Source: Microbulbifer aggregans
Lineage (GTDB): Bacteria > Pseudomonadota > Gammaproteobacteria > Pseudomonadales > Cellvibrionaceae
Length of the DNA stretch: 64,000 nucleotides
Direction: 5' to 3'
Assembly (NCBI RefSeq): GCF_020524005.1
Contig: NZ_JAIVKK010000005.1
Coordinates: 62,001 to 126,000 of the forward strand
A program made the translations under genes and the position numbers. Position 1 is the stretch's first letter; each line of letters begins with the position of its first letter. Below, piece by piece: positions 25,987-35,647 of the stretch. The notes under the pieces are model-generated. The model did not search any database. It was not told the DNA's origin and saw only the letters and a program-made list of their open reading frames with translations.

Positions 25987-26351
25987 GGTTAACTCCTTTT
26001 AACTCTGAAATGCTCCATGGCCGCAGGAGACACACCTCTTCCTTCGTGACTCCGGCACGCGGTTAAATTCAGTATAGGTGGAGTTTTCAGAGAAACCGCA
26101 AGGAATACCTACGCAAGTCCCGTCAAATAGGAAGAAATTTCTGCAAGAAAAAAAATGCAAAAAAATGCCCGCCAAAAGGCGGGCCAGGATTCTCGAACAC
26201 ACTTTCAGGAGGAGAGTTTGCGACACACTGCGTACTAAGCCGCAGCTGTCTGTTTTTAGGTATAGCAGAGCTCACCACCCCGCCTTATCTTCTGTCACAA
26301 ATCCCCTTGAATACAGGTCGCAATCAACGCCGGTAAAAATTTCCGATTGCT
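25987..26351. other. Intergenic region: ompW promoter region and putrescine-gene terminator
   Basis: 365 bp with no gene I can support. It has the 26155-26184 terminator (minus strand) of puuA and upstream A-rich leader elements for ompW. I see no further repeat. Confidence 0.6.
26155..26184 (-). terminator. Rho-independent terminator after puuA
   Basis: On the minus strand GCCCGCC / GGCGGGC with a TTTT loop is followed by ATTTTTTTGCATTTTTTTT. It lies about 170 bp after the puuA stop at 26352. Confidence 0.88.
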
Positions 26352-27737
26352 TTATACACGCTGCAGGTAACTCTGGTACTCAACGTCAGTCACCCGCGCT
26401 GCAATTTCCGCCTGCTCCTGCTGCTTCAGCAGTACGAACAAATCGACAAATTCCGGATCCAGGTATTCCTGCCAGATCGGACTGTCAGCAAAGCGCTGCA
26501 GAGCACTACCCCAGTTGTTAATAAGCTGCTCACTTTCAACCTGGTAGGCATCGCCCTCGACCGCAGCCGGAGGTTGTAAACCATTTTCCAGTCCGTGACA
26601 GACGCCCGCCAGAATCGCTGCCAACACCAGATACGCATTGACATCAGCACCGGCAATACGGTGTTCGATGCGCCGCGCCTTGCTCTCGCTGGCAGGGATA
26701 CGGAAAGTCACCGTGCGGTTGTCATAACCCCAACACAAGTTGAGCGGCGCATGGCTACTTTCCTGAAAGCGACGATAGGAGTTGCTGTGTGGTGCAAACA
26801 CCGCCATGGCATCATTCGCCGTGGCCATCATGCCCGCTACGGCATGGCGCAGCAGATCAGCCCCCCGATCAGTTCCATCGTCAAAAACATTATTGCCCTC
26901 GCCATCAATCAGGCTCATATGCACATGCATGCCATTTCCCGCCCGATCTCCGAATGGCTTGGCCATCGCACTCACACGCAAGCCATGACTGCGGGCGACC
27001 CCTTTGAGCAGGCGCTTGAACAGCAGCGTTTGATCCGCGACTTTCAGCGGGTCATCACAATGCAGCAGGTTGATTTCGAACTGGCCGGGGGCACACTCGG
27101 ACAGAATCGAATCTGCAGGGATTCCCTGCTCTTCACAGGCCGCACGCACGTCCGCAAAAAAGTGACGCTGAGCGTCCAGCTCTGCGAGGTCATAAACGTC
27201 GGTTGATGGCACCAGCTCTGAATCGTTATCGCTCACCGGCAGAGGATGCCCCTGTGCATCCATATCTTCCTTGAGGAGATAAAACTCAAGCTCGGTGGCA
27301 CACACTGCTTTGTAACCCAAGTCAGCAAGGCGAGATACCACCTTCTGCAGCTGGGCGCGAGGATCTGCATAGAGTTCGGAACCGTCCGCCTCATACAGCT
27401 GCATGTGCAGTTGCGCGGTTTTTTCCCGGTGCCAGGGTGCAAGACAGATTGGCGAAACCGGGTGGCAGACACCATCACTGTCTCCGCTGGCAAATACCAG
27501 GGGACTGTTCTCGATGTCTCGGCCCCAGATATCGAGGCTTACCGCACTGCGCGGCATCTGCAACCCGCCCGCGAGCAGTTTGCGAGCAGAGTCTGCAGGC
27601 AACCACTTACCTCGGGGGATTCCATTGATATCGAATGCAAAGCCCTCAATCCATTTAAGATCCGGGTGCTCACTCAGAAAAGCCTCAGAAGCTTCAAGGA
27701 TGTCTGCGGGCGGCTGATATTGTTTTTCTACTGCCAT
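26352..27737 (-). CDS. puuA: Gamma-glutamylputrescine synthetase (glutamine-synthetase fold)
   Basis: ATP-dependent ligase that joins putrescine to glutamate in the putrescine-to-GABA pathway (PuuA/SpuI type). From the ATG at 27737 it has 461 residues with the GS N-terminal beta-grasp and catalytic barrel: LPADSARKLLAGGL, CATELEFYLL, FEINLLHCDDPLKVADQTLL, SAMAKPFGDRAGNGMHVHMS, RRFQESSHAPLNLCWGYDNR and the EHRIAGADVNAYLVLAAIL end. The frame is open 177 bp further upstream, but that part is unlike GS. The ATG is 115 bp from spuC on the same strand, which makes a putrescine operon. It is a GS-like enzyme; GlnA is the less likely alternative. Confidence 0.86.
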   Translation of the reverse strand: MAVEKQYQPPADILEASEAFLSEHPDLKWIEGFAFDINGIPRGKWLPADSARKLLAGGLQMPRSAVSLDIWGRDIENSPLVFASGDSDGVCHPVSPICLAPWHREKTAQLHMQLYEADGSELYADPRAQLQKVVSRLADLGYKAVCATELEFYLLKEDMDAQGHPLPVSDNDSELVPSTDVYDLAELDAQRHFFADVRAACEEQGIPADSILSECAPGQFEINLLHCDDPLKVADQTLLFKRLLKGVARSHGLRVSAMAKPFGDRAGNGMHVHMSLIDGEGNNVFDDGTDRGADLLRHAVAGMMATANDAMAVFAPHSNSYRRFQESSHAPLNLCWGYDNRTVTFRIPASESKARRIEHRIAGADVNAYLVLAAILAGVCHGLENGLQPPAAVEGDAYQVESEQLINNWGSALQRFADSPIWQEYLDPEFVDLFVLLKQQEQAEIAARVTDVEYQSYLQRV

Positions 27738-27852
27738 AAAGTGTTTTCGCGTTTGCTGGAATGGCCCTGCCCACCCTGTGTCGGGTTGAGATCCGGGCCA
27801 GTGTATGACCAGGAACCCAAAACGTAAAAATGGGGGGCAGGTTCGGACGATA

Positions 27853-29202
27853 TTACGCCATCGCCTGGGCGGTATCATCCAGCGCGCGTCGCGCTTTTTC
27901 CACCAGCTCATCAACCTGGTCGCAGGTAATGATCAGCGGCGGAGCAATGATCATGGTATCGCCGGTAGCTCGCATGACCAGACCGTTCTTGATACTCATA
28001 TCACGACACACGGTACCGGCTGTGCTCTTGTCATCAAATCGCGCGCGACTGCCCTTGTCTTTGACCAGTTCCAGCGCGCCAACGAGGCCGAGATTACGCG
28101 CCTCCCCCACAATCGGGTGATCCGCCAACTCCGCCCAGCGCTTGGCCAGGTAAGGCCCGGTATTATCGCGCACGTTTTCGATGATTTTTTCATCTCGCAG
28201 AATATTCAGGGTGGCGATACCTGCCATACAGGCCGCCGGGTGTGCCGAGTAGGTGTAGCCGTGGGTAAACTCGCCACCCTTGGCCTTAATCACGTCCGCC
28301 ACCCGATCGCTGATCATGGTGCCACCCAGTGGGAAATAGCCATTGGTGACCGCTTTCGCAAACGTCATCAGATCCGGCTGCATACCGTAGTAGTCAGCAC
28401 CGAACCACTCACCGGTACGCCCGAAACCAAAGATCACCTCATCCATTACCAGCAGGATGTCGTACTGATCCAGAACCTTTTTCACTTCCGGCCAGTAAGT
28501 TTCCGGCGGAATAATTACCCCACCGGCACCCTGGATCGGCTCAGCGATAAACGCGGCCACTTTTTCAGGCCCCAGCTCCTGGATTTTCTCATCCAGGCAG
28601 CGAGCGGCATAAACACCGAACTCCTCCGGTGACATGTCGCCACCTTCACCGAACCAGTAGGGTTGCTGGATATGCTCGATGTAGTCCAGTGCCTGGAACT
28701 GCTTGTGCATACCGCCCATACCGCCGAGACTCGCGCCTCCGATGGTAGAACCGTGATAGGCGTTCTGGCGTGAAATGACGATGCGCTTTTCCGGCTGATC
28801 TTTCAGGTCCCAATAGCGACGAATCAGACGCAGATTGGTGTCATTTGCCTCGGAGCCGGAGCCGGTAAAGAACACGTTATTCATGTGCGCCGGAGTAACT
28901 TCCGCCAGCAGGTCTGCCAGCTCAATGGAAGGTACGGTGGTGCACTGGAAGAAGCTGTTGTAGAACGGCAGTTTGTTGAGCTGCTCGTAGATCGCCTCAC
29001 TGATTTCACGGCGGCTGTAACCCAGGTTACAGCACCAGAGGCCGGACATGCCGTCGAGCATGGTGTGCCCGTCGATATCAGTGATGTAGGCGCCCTCGGC
29101 ACTGGTGATTACACGGGTTCCCTGGCGCCCCAGATCGTGAAAATCGGTAAACGGGTGCAGAAGGTGCTCGCGATCGTGTTGTTGTAATTGGCTTTTGTTC
29201 AT
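27853..29202 (-). CDS. spuC: Putrescine:pyruvate aminotransferase (class III, SpuC type)
   Basis: PLP class III aminotransferase of 449 residues that transfers the amine of putrescine or a related omega-amine to pyruvate. The N-terminus HDREHLLHPFTDFHDLGRQG, the GSGSEANDTNLRLIRRYW segment, VMDEVIFGFGRTGEWFGA and the PLP lysine in TFAKAVTNGYFPLGG are all as in SpuC. The start is ATG 29202, preceded by AGGAGTGAGG. It leads the spuC-puuA pair of the putrescine pathway. A GABA/beta-alanine aminotransferase is the alternative. Confidence 0.9.
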   Translation of the reverse strand: MNKSQLQQHDREHLLHPFTDFHDLGRQGTRVITSAEGAYITDIDGHTMLDGMSGLWCCNLGYSRREISEAIYEQLNKLPFYNSFFQCTTVPSIELADLLAEVTPAHMNNVFFTGSGSEANDTNLRLIRRYWDLKDQPEKRIVISRQNAYHGSTIGGASLGGMGGMHKQFQALDYIEHIQQPYWFGEGGDMSPEEFGVYAARCLDEKIQELGPEKVAAFIAEPIQGAGGVIIPPETYWPEVKKVLDQYDILLVMDEVIFGFGRTGEWFGADYYGMQPDLMTFAKAVTNGYFPLGGTMISDRVADVIKAKGGEFTHGYTYSAHPAACMAGIATLNILRDEKIIENVRDNTGPYLAKRWAELADHPIVGEARNLGLVGALELVKDKGSRARFDDKSTAGTVCRDMSIKNGLVMRATGDTMIIAPPLIITCDQVDELVEKARRALDDTAQAMA

Positions 29203-29599
29203 GACCTCACTCCTGAATCACTGATTCGTATCTGCAATCGCCCAAACAGGGCGACCAAAAATGTGATCACATTCTAGGGGGAGCCCCAAGGGTTATGCAA
29301 GAACTATCGATAACTGCGCGAACGCTTGCGCTAAATACAGTTCGCTAAACACTATAGTCGTGACCAATGCACCGGGAACCTTTCAAACCCCAGCACTCCA
29401 ACTGACACCCGGAAAGTTGCCGCGAGCACGCAGGGCAAAGCAAACCCACAAAGGGTGAAAACAGGAGCACCGAGGGGATAACGGGTACAACGATAGAGAG
29501 GTAACAAAGGTGGGAAACGCGCCGGCACGGCAATCGGCCGACGCATAAGACGAACGGTTTAACCAGGCCTCCTGAGGCTGACCTGGGGCAACACTGCCG
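29203..29599. other. Intergenic region upstream of spuC
   Basis: 397 bp with no gene I can support. It contains the spuC promoter region on the minus strand and, near 29563-29586, an imperfect hairpin (CCAGG-N-CCTGG with GCCTC/GAGGC inside) past the stop of the DUF6122-like gene at 29600. Confidence 0.5.
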
Positions 29600-29908
29600 T
29601 CAGAAGGCGCAGTCCACTGCGTCCAGCAGCATATGGATCACCAGGCCAATACCCAGCCAGCGCACGGGCTTCCAGGGTAAAAACATCGCCGCACCATAGA
29701 ACGAAATCGGGAACATGGTGTGCAGGGGGTGGAAGTTGATACTGCAGCGATTCGGGTCGTATATCGGATCCGCCAGCAAATGGTCCAGATCAACCAGGTT
29801 CGCCGCCAACATGATAAGCGCCGCTTTCTTCCATTCTTCACGAAAGAAAAACCAGGCGATCGCCACAGGCACCAGTACGTGCAGCAGGATATGGAAATAA
29901 CTAAACAT
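29600..29908 (-). CDS. DUF6122-like membrane protein (YdjM-type metal motif)
   Basis: Membrane protein of 102 residues with three or four hydrophobic segments (ILLHVLVPVAIAWFFF, AALIMLAANLVDL, LGIGLVIHMLLDA). Motifs DLDHLLADPIYD, NFHPLHT and HMLLD place His and Asp at helix ends, as in the YdjM/LexA-binding or DUF457-type putative metal-dependent hydrolases, so it may be a short relative. Its ATG at 29908 overlaps the GntR stop as TGATG, so the two are translationally coupled. Function unknown. Confidence 0.65.
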   Translation of the reverse strand: MFSYFHILLHVLVPVAIAWFFFREEWKKAALIMLAANLVDLDHLLADPIYDPNRCSINFHPLHTMFPISFYGAAMFLPWKPVRWLGIGLVIHMLLDAVDCAF

Positions 29909-30582
29909 CAGGATTGCATTAACTCTTCTGCAGAAATGGACCCGAGGCCCTCTTCGATATCCTGGCGAATCGCAGTGCGAACCCGCTGGATATCCTTACT
30001 TGCAATGGCCTCAATCAGGTCCTGGTGGCGATCCGGTAGCTCCTGCACACCAAACCGCTGAAACACGAGGTGTTGCAACGGAGCCGTCTGCAGCCACAGG
30101 CTTTCGATCAGGGAAAGGATGATGTGCGGGCGCCCGAGCTGATAGAGAGTAAAGTGAAACTCCAGGTTGCCGGTGACATACTCCTGCATGTCCTGGCTAG
30201 CCAGCGCCCGGGTGACCCGGTCGTCCAGCGCCCGCAACTGCTCCAGCTCCACCTCCCCCACGAACGGTAAAGCCTGCTCAGCAGCCTGGCATTCCAGCGC
30301 CACCCGAGCTGCACAGATTTCGTCCAGCTTTTCGCGGGTCATTGTGGGTACCGTGACCCTGCGGGTATCGGACAATTCCAGCGCGCGCTCGGAGGTCAAC
30401 CGGCGCAGTGCTTCGCGCACGGGCATCGGACTGCAATCCAGCTCCGCCGCCAGCCCCCGTATCGTGACCGACTTACCGGGCAGAAACTGCCCCCTCAGAA
30501 TGGCGTCTCGCACCTGGTAGTACACCCGTTCCTGCGTAGTGCGAAACTCTTCCTGTGGTTCATTGAATGCGGATTCAGTCAT
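29908..30582 (-). CDS. GntR family transcriptional regulator (FCD/FadR-type)
   Basis: DNA-binding regulator of 224 residues: N-terminal winged helix (QVRDAILRGQFLPGKSVTIR, then GLAAELDCSPMPVREALRRL) and C-terminal helical FCD ligand domain (EICAARVALECQAAEQALPF, FHFTLYQLGRPHIILSLIES). The start at 30582 (MTESAFNE) is preferred; the frame stays open 69 bp further upstream with Trp/Arg-rich sequence. It follows the patatin gene by 22 bp and is coupled by 1 bp to the DUF6122-like gene. The operator and ligand are unknown; regulation of this same operon is plausible. Confidence 0.86.
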   Translation of the reverse strand: MTESAFNEPQEEFRTTQERVYYQVRDAILRGQFLPGKSVTIRGLAAELDCSPMPVREALRRLTSERALELSDTRRVTVPTMTREKLDEICAARVALECQAAEQALPFVGEVELEQLRALDDRVTRALASQDMQEYVTGNLEFHFTLYQLGRPHIILSLIESLWLQTAPLQHLVFQRFGVQELPDRHQDLIEAIASKDIQRVRTAIRQDIEEGLGSISAEELMQS

Positions 30583-30604
30583 ATACGCGATACCGGCTCG
30601 AAAA

Positions 30605-31711
30605 TCAGGCAGACATTGCCAGCGCCAGCTTGTGCGGCGCCTGGTCTCCACCGACTTCGATCAACTCATCGGCGATCGCGCCAGTTTGCCACATTTCAAA
30701 GAAATCCTCCGCCACAGATTTCGCCGCGTCCACCACCGAGTGCCAATACTTCAGGCGCTCTTCTGTAGTGAGCTTCACGAAATCATCCCGATCCGGGATC
30801 TTTCCAAACGGCAATTTGGCGACCCAGGACGGCGACGGAGCAACCAGTATCACGTTCTGCATCGCCCCACCCCGCACCCAGCGCCAGCGGAAGCTCTTGT
30901 CGAACCAGCCCGGCACCATATACGGGAAGAAGTGCGGATACAGCACCAGTCCTTCCGGGTGCTTAAAGCCGAGATCGAAGTGGTAGTCGGTAATACCGCC
31001 GTCGCGGTAATTCCCTGCCGGAGCACCCTGAGGCGTCGGCACGCCGGCCATCACCAGCGGAATGGACCCACTGGCCAATACCGAGGCGCAGACGTTGTCC
31101 TGGCTCAAACGGGTATTAGTGGTACTCAGGTGATCGAAGGCGATACCGGACTGCTCGCCGGAATGGAAAACCACCCGATCCCAAAACGCGCTGAGGCTGC
31201 GCCGGCTCACGGCATTGGCCAGTGCCGACGCGAGAAGCGCCGGCGCCAGCACCATTTTTTTCTCGCTGGCCAGAGGACCGCGACCACGGACAGTCACGAA
31301 GTGGCTGTGCCACACCGGGTTATCGGCGACTTCACGGGCACCATTGCTGCCTAGTACTGCTTGCAGGATCTGCTCTCCCGCAGCGGTTACTTCCGCCGGT
31401 GTTGGCCTGTCCGTTGCGTAGGTCTGGTTGATATAGCCGTATTCCAGCTTTTCCAGCGCTTCCAGCGGGTTGGATGTCGCGTAACACATATTGCGGAAGC
31501 TGCCGATCGACGACCCTAAAGTCACAATCGGCGCCGTGCGATCGCGGAAGAACTCCCGCATCAGCACGCGATCCAGCTGACTGATCGCCAGCCATTTCGG
31601 CCCGCCCGAGGCGCCCACCAAGGTGGAAATCTGCCCCTGACTCAGGCCTTCCTCTCGCACCCTCTGCGCGGCGCTGGCGCCCGCGAGGATCACACAACTT
31701 CTCTGTTTCAC
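30605..31711 (-). CDS. Patatin-like phospholipase family protein
   Basis: Serine acyl hydrolase of about 368 residues with the patatin nucleophile elbow LVGASGGPKWLAI (Gly-x-Ser-x-Gly) and the paired Asp in YRDGGITDYHFDLG, and an oxyanion-type SSIGSFRNMC. It is likely a cytoplasmic or membrane-attached lipase. A GTG at 31711 is preferred; it lies 5 bp after the gloA stop, and the upstream open frame would overlap gloA by 120 bp. Substrate unknown. It sits in the gloA-patatin-GntR-DUF6122 operon. Confidence 0.82.
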   Translation of the reverse strand: MKQRSCVILAGASAAQRVREEGLSQGQISTLVGASGGPKWLAISQLDRVLMREFFRDRTAPIVTLGSSIGSFRNMCYATSNPLEALEKLEYGYINQTYATDRPTPAEVTAAGEQILQAVLGSNGAREVADNPVWHSHFVTVRGRGPLASEKKMVLAPALLASALANAVSRRSLSAFWDRVVFHSGEQSGIAFDHLSTTNTRLSQDNVCASVLASGSIPLVMAGVPTPQGAPAGNYRDGGITDYHFDLGFKHPEGLVLYPHFFPYMVPGWFDKSFRWRWVRGGAMQNVILVAPSPSWVAKLPFGKIPDRDDFVKLTTEERLKYWHSVVDAAKSVAEDFFEMWQTGAIADELIEVGGDQAPHKLALAMSA

Positions 31712-31718
31712 GAACGAA

Positions 31719-32159
31719 TCACCACTCTCCAGTGTTTTCCATGGATGCCCAGGGCTCCTGCGGCGCAAGGGGCTCACCCTTTTGCAACAACTCGATGGAA
31801 ATGTCATCCGGGGAGCGAATGAAGGCCATATAGCCATCCCGCGGCGGACGGTTGATCGTCACCCCATTATCCATAAGATGCTGACAGGTCGCGTAGATAT
31901 CATCTACCTGGTACGCCAGGTGACCGAAATTCCGGCCACCGGAGTAGGACTCCGGATCCCAGTTGTAAGTAAGTTCCACGCAGGGACGCTTGTTTTCGCG
32001 AGCGGCATCCGCATCTCCGGGGGCTGCCAGAAACACCAGGGTAAAACGGCCTTTTTCGTAGTCATTGCGCGCCACCTCAACCAGGCCAAGCTTGTCGCAA
32101 TAAAACTTTAAAGATTCGTCCAAATCGGTGACGCGCACCATAGTGTGCAAATATTCCAC
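31719..32159 (-). CDS. gloA: Lactoylglutathione lyase (glyoxalase I)
   Basis: Metal-dependent enzyme turning the methylglyoxal-glutathione hemithioacetal into S-lactoylglutathione. It has 146 residues with metal-ligand candidates His5 (LHTMVRV), Glu62 region (CVELTYNW), His ~82 (FGHLAYQ) and Glu ~124 (SIELLQKG), the order of E. coli GloA. The GTG start at 32159 has a full AAGGAGG seven bases upstream. It leads an operon with patatin, GntR and DUF6122-like genes, and is divergent from the PLP gene at 32232. Its C-terminus adds about 15 residues ([18 protein letters not shown]). Confidence 0.88.
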   Translation of the reverse strand: MEYLHTMVRVTDLDESLKFYCDKLGLVEVARNDYEKGRFTLVFLAAPGDADAARENKRPCVELTYNWDPESYSGGRNFGHLAYQVDDIYATCQHLMDNGVTINRPPRDGYMAFIRSPDDISIELLQKGEPLAPQEPWASMENTGEW

Positions 32160-32231
32160 TGCAGGTCCTCCTTAGCGGGATTACAATCGCGGGACAACTT
32201 AATCGGTAAACTCATCAGATACCAGAGCGAA

Positions 32232-33410
32232 ATGTACCAAAAATACTATCGTCAGTTTTTACAGGCCGCACAAAATGCAGCCACCCCCGAATGCCCGGAA
32301 GCCATGCTGCACATGGCGTGCCACTCCCACCACTACTGGCCGGACGTAACCCTGGATGCCGTTCAGCAATACTGGCAGGACGCCGCGAACCTCGCCGATG
32401 CAAAGTGGGAACTTATCTTTGGTGAAAAAATCCCCGCGTTCCAGCGCGCGATCGCAGACACGCTGAATTTGCCGGCTCCGGAGCAGATCGCCCTGGCCCC
32501 CAATACTCACGAGCTTGTGGCCCGCCTTTTAAGCGCGTTCGATCCAGTGAAGCCGTTACGTATCCTGACGACCGACGGCGAGTTTTACAGCTTCGCCCGC
32601 CAGCTGCTGCGACTGGAAGAAATGCCCAACGTCGAGGTGGTACGCATACCGACAGAACCCTTCGCCACCCTGCCCCAGCGTTTTGAGCAAGAACTGTGCA
32701 GTGGCAACTACCAGCTCGCTTACGCCAGCCAGGTGTTCTTCGATTCCGGTGTAGCCTTTCCGCAACTACTGGAAATCGCCGCGCGCAAGCCCGACGCAAC
32801 CCAAATGGTAATCGACGGATATCACGCGTTCTTCGCTCGTCCCACGGATCTCAGCGCGATTGCCGACAAAGTGTTCTACACAGCAGGCTCCTACAAATAC
32901 CTGGGTGCCGGCGAAGGCATGTGCTTTATGTCCATTCCCCGCGGCTGCCAGTTGCGTCCGCTCAATACCGGCTGGTTTGCAGAAATGGCCGAACTGGAGA
33001 ATCGCGCTGAAGGTGTGGGCTATGGCGATAACTGGTTGCGTTTTGCCGGCGCCACCATGGATTACTCCGCTTTATACAAAGCACTGTCGGTGCTGGAATT
33101 GTTCAAGCACGACGGAGTCTCCGTTGAAACCATCCACCGCTATGTACAGGAAAACCAGCAGCGCTTTCTGGCTGCGATGGATGCAGCAACACACCCCCTG
33201 CTAAACCGCAACAACCTGATTCACCACGACCTGGAAAATGGCCACGGACACTTTTTCACCTTCCGCTGCGGTTCCGCGGAGAATGCGGAGGAGCTGCAGG
33301 CTGAACTGCGAAAAAAAAATGTGCTCTGCGATCGTCGCCAGCAGTTGCTGAGACTGGGCTTTGCCATTTACCACCCGCAAGACGAGACGTTCGCGCGCCT
33401 GTTCACCTGA
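32232..33410 (+). CDS. Class V aminotransferase-fold PLP enzyme (kynureninase/cysteine-desulfurase family)
   Basis: PLP enzyme of 392 residues. It has an N-terminal helix (YYRQFLQAAQ), the MACHSHHYWPDV segment, ALAPNTHELVARLL, a PLP Asp in MVIDGYHAFFARP, and the Schiff-base lysine in YTAGSYKYLGAGEGMCFM. The C-terminal small domain is complete. It resembles kynureninase- and isopenicillin-epimerase-like proteins, and the substrate is not recognisable. The start at 32232 (MYQKYYRQ) is preferred over the in-frame Met at 32145, which lies inside the gloA region. Divergent from gloA with about 72 bp between starts. Confidence 0.75.
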   Translation: MYQKYYRQFLQAAQNAATPECPEAMLHMACHSHHYWPDVTLDAVQQYWQDAANLADAKWELIFGEKIPAFQRAIADTLNLPAPEQIALAPNTHELVARLLSAFDPVKPLRILTTDGEFYSFARQLLRLEEMPNVEVVRIPTEPFATLPQRFEQELCSGNYQLAYASQVFFDSGVAFPQLLEIAARKPDATQMVIDGYHAFFARPTDLSAIADKVFYTAGSYKYLGAGEGMCFMSIPRGCQLRPLNTGWFAEMAELENRAEGVGYGDNWLRFAGATMDYSALYKALSVLELFKHDGVSVETIHRYVQENQQRFLAAMDAATHPLLNRNNLIHHDLENGHGHFFTFRCGSAENAEELQAELRKKNVLCDRRQQLLRLGFAIYHPQDETFARLFT

Positions 33411-33501
33411 GATTCATGTTTTTCAGTGAACAATAGGCACTATTACGCGCCGGGTATAAACCCCGTAATAAGTAGTACCACTGGCAATACAAGGATTCGC
33501 C

Positions 33502-34245
33502 ATGCAAAACACGATAAAACTGTTTACCGCCGGCCTGCTCGCAGGCCTTGTGGCATTCACAGCCGGCTGCGGCAACAGTACCGAAAGCAAGCCTACGGGC
33601 ACACTGATTTCCATATCCTCACAAGGCGAAGCGAGCCGTGCGCCAGATACGGCCAGCCTCTCCGCAGGCGTGGTCACCGAGGCAGCAGAAAGTAGTGCGG
33701 CGATGAAAGACAACGCCGAGCAGATGGAAGCACTGATGAAGGCGATCAAAAAGGCCGGCATCGAAGACAAGGATGTGCAGACCAGCGGTATCAGCCTGTC
33801 ACCCCGCTACAGCTACCCGGAGAACTCGGCAGGTAGTCCGAATCGCCCTGACCGCCAGATCACCAGTTATATAGCCCGCAACACGGTGAACATCACTGTG
33901 CGCAAACTGGACGACCTGAGCAAAGTCATCGATGCACTGGCCACTGCCGGCGCCAACCAGATCTATGGCCCCAGCTTCACGATCGGCGAGCCGGAACCAC
34001 TGCTGGCAGAGGCTCGCGAAAAAGCCCTGGCGCAGGCGCGCGCCCGCGCGGAGTCTTACGCAAAAGCGCTCGACGCCAAGGTAGTGAGAATTGTCAGTAT
34101 TTCCGAGGGCAGCCACGGCGGCATGCCGCGCCCGATGATGCGTGCAGAAATGGGGATGGCAAAAGATGCAGCCAGCACCCCGATCGCACCGGGTGAAACC
34201 AGCGTTTCCGTCAACATGGAGCTGGTTTTCGAACTCGCGAAGTAA
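33502..34245 (+). CDS. SIMPL (DUF541) domain exported protein
   Basis: Exported protein of 247 residues: signal peptide (NTIKLFTAGLLAGLVAFTAG) ending in a Cys (AGCGNST), which could be a lipoprotein but the -3 residue (Thr) is not typical. The DUF541/SIMPL domain follows (ISISSQGEASRAPDTASLSA, SGISLSPRYSYPENSAGSPN, VNITVRKLDDLSKVIDALAT). AAGGA precedes the ATG at seven bases. SIMPL proteins are envelope or cytoplasmic proteins of unclear role, some in oxidative stress. It is convergent with the amidohydrolase at 34295. Confidence 0.82.
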   Translation: MQNTIKLFTAGLLAGLVAFTAGCGNSTESKPTGTLISISSQGEASRAPDTASLSAGVVTEAAESSAAMKDNAEQMEALMKAIKKAGIEDKDVQTSGISLSPRYSYPENSAGSPNRPDRQITSYIARNTVNITVRKLDDLSKVIDALATAGANQIYGPSFTIGEPEPLLAEAREKALAQARARAESYAKALDAKVVRIVSISEGSHGGMPRPMMRAEMGMAKDAASTPIAPGETSVSVNMELVFELAK

Positions 34246-34258
34246 CGCATTTTCCAAC

Positions 34259-34282
34259 TCTCCCGGCCACTGCCGGGGGAGC
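34259..34282. terminator. Short hairpin between the SIMPL and amidohydrolase genes
   Basis: CTCCCGGC / GCCGGGGGAG around CACT, between the convergent SIMPL and amidohydrolase genes. No poly-T follows on either strand, so termination is weak at best. Confidence 0.3.
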
Positions 34283-34294
34283 TGGTGAACGTTC

Positions 34295-35647
34295 TTATTC
34301 AGGCTGCTTGTAAACCTTACCGCCTTTCATTACGAAGCGAACACGTTGCAACGTAGTGATATCTTCCAGCGGATTTCCCACCACCGCAACCATGTCAGCC
34401 CACTTGCCCGGACTGATGCTTCCCAATTCGTCCTCCGCATTCAACAGCTGTGCGGCATTCCAGGTAGCGGAGCGAATCGCGTCCCCGGGGGACATACCAC
34501 TCTGAACCATCAGGGCAAATTCCTGTGCATTGTCACCGTGACGGCTAACGCCGGAGTCCGTGCCAAAGGCGATATTCAATCCCTTGCGGTAGGCGCGACC
34601 AAACGTATCCTGGATCAATGGCCCGATTGTGGCCGCTTTAACCCGAACCATTTCAGGGAAGAAACCTTCCACGTGAGATTTTCGGGTCACCCACTCCCCC
34701 GCCATCAGTGTCGGCACATACCAGGTATCATGCTCTTTCATCAGCGCCATGGTGCGATCATCCATAAAGGTACCATGTTCGATAGAATCCACTCCGGCCG
34801 TGATCGCCCGCTCCATCCCTTCCTTACCATGAGCATGCACCGCCACGGTAAAACCGTAATCTTTGGCAGTAGCGACAATAGCTTCCAGCTCATCATCCAT
34901 AAACTGGGGATTCTGACCACTCTTGGCCACACTCAACACACCACCAGTCGCCGTGATCTTGATCAGGTCGGCGCCATCCTTGTAGCGCTGGCGAACCGCC
35001 TGGCGCGCACTGGCGGCACCGTTCACAACGCCGTCCGCAGGACCAGGGCTGCCCATCAGGCTCGATTTGTACCCATTTGTGGGATCGGCGTGTCCGCCAG
35101 TGGTGGCAATTGATTTACCGGCGGTAAACACCCTCGGCCCGACGATATCACCGCGATTGATGGCATTGCGCAGGCTAACCGTGACATTCCCGCTATCCCC
35201 CAGATCCCGTACGGTGGTGAAACCAGCCATCAGGGTACGTTCAGCGGTGTTGACCGCACGCAGGGTGTAATCCGCCGGGTTCCAGGTAAACGTTTCGGTA
35301 TAGGTGCGCGGGCCATACTCGTAGGCGAGATGGGTATGCATATCCATCAGGCCGGGCAGCAGAGAGTAACCGCGCAGATCAATCACCCGCTCCCCTTCCC
35401 GCTGCCGAAAGCCGCGCTCAACAGACTCAACCTTACCGTCGACCACGTGCACAGTGCGCTTCTCCAGCAGCCGCCCGCTCTCGCTGTCGAACATCCAGCC
35501 CGCCTGCACGGCGAGATTTTCCGCCGCAGCCATTGCAGAACCGCCGAGCAACAGCATCAAGCCGAGCAGGTGCCGCGCATGTCTTTGAAGTTTTGACCAA
35601 CGCGCTGAAGTTACTCGGAGAGAGTAAAAAGTAGGAATTGCGGTCAT
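34295..35647 (-). CDS. Exported metal-dependent amidohydrolase (dipeptidase/prolidase-like)
   Basis: Amidohydrolase of 450 residues with a signal peptide ([17 protein letters not shown]) after a long basic N-region. Metal motifs are all present: [12 protein letters not shown] (HxH), a Lys that is carboxylated in the family in [30 protein letters not shown] and [11 protein letters not shown]. It resembles the imidazolonepropionase-like and Xaa-Arg/Xaa-Pro dipeptidase groups. Substrate unknown; periplasmic or outer-membrane location is likely. A GGGG at 6 bases precedes the ATG. It is convergent with the SIMPL gene. Confidence 0.84.
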   Translation of the reverse strand: MTAIPTFYSLRVTSARWSKLQRHARHLLGLMLLLGGSAMAAAENLAVQAGWMFDSESGRLLEKRTVHVVDGKVESVERGFRQREGERVIDLRGYSLLPGLMDMHTHLAYEYGPRTYTETFTWNPADYTLRAVNTAERTLMAGFTTVRDLGDSGNVTVSLRNAINRGDIVGPRVFTAGKSIATTGGHADPTNGYKSSLMGSPGPADGVVNGAASARQAVRQRYKDGADLIKITATGGVLSVAKSGQNPQFMDDELEAIVATAKDYGFTVAVHAHGKEGMERAITAGVDSIEHGTFMDDRTMALMKEHDTWYVPTLMAGEWVTRKSHVEGFFPEMVRVKAATIGPLIQDTFGRAYRKGLNIAFGTDSGVSRHGDNAQEFALMVQSGMSPGDAIRSATWNAAQLLNAEDELGSISPGKWADMVAVVGNPLEDITTLQRVRFVMKGGKVYKQPE

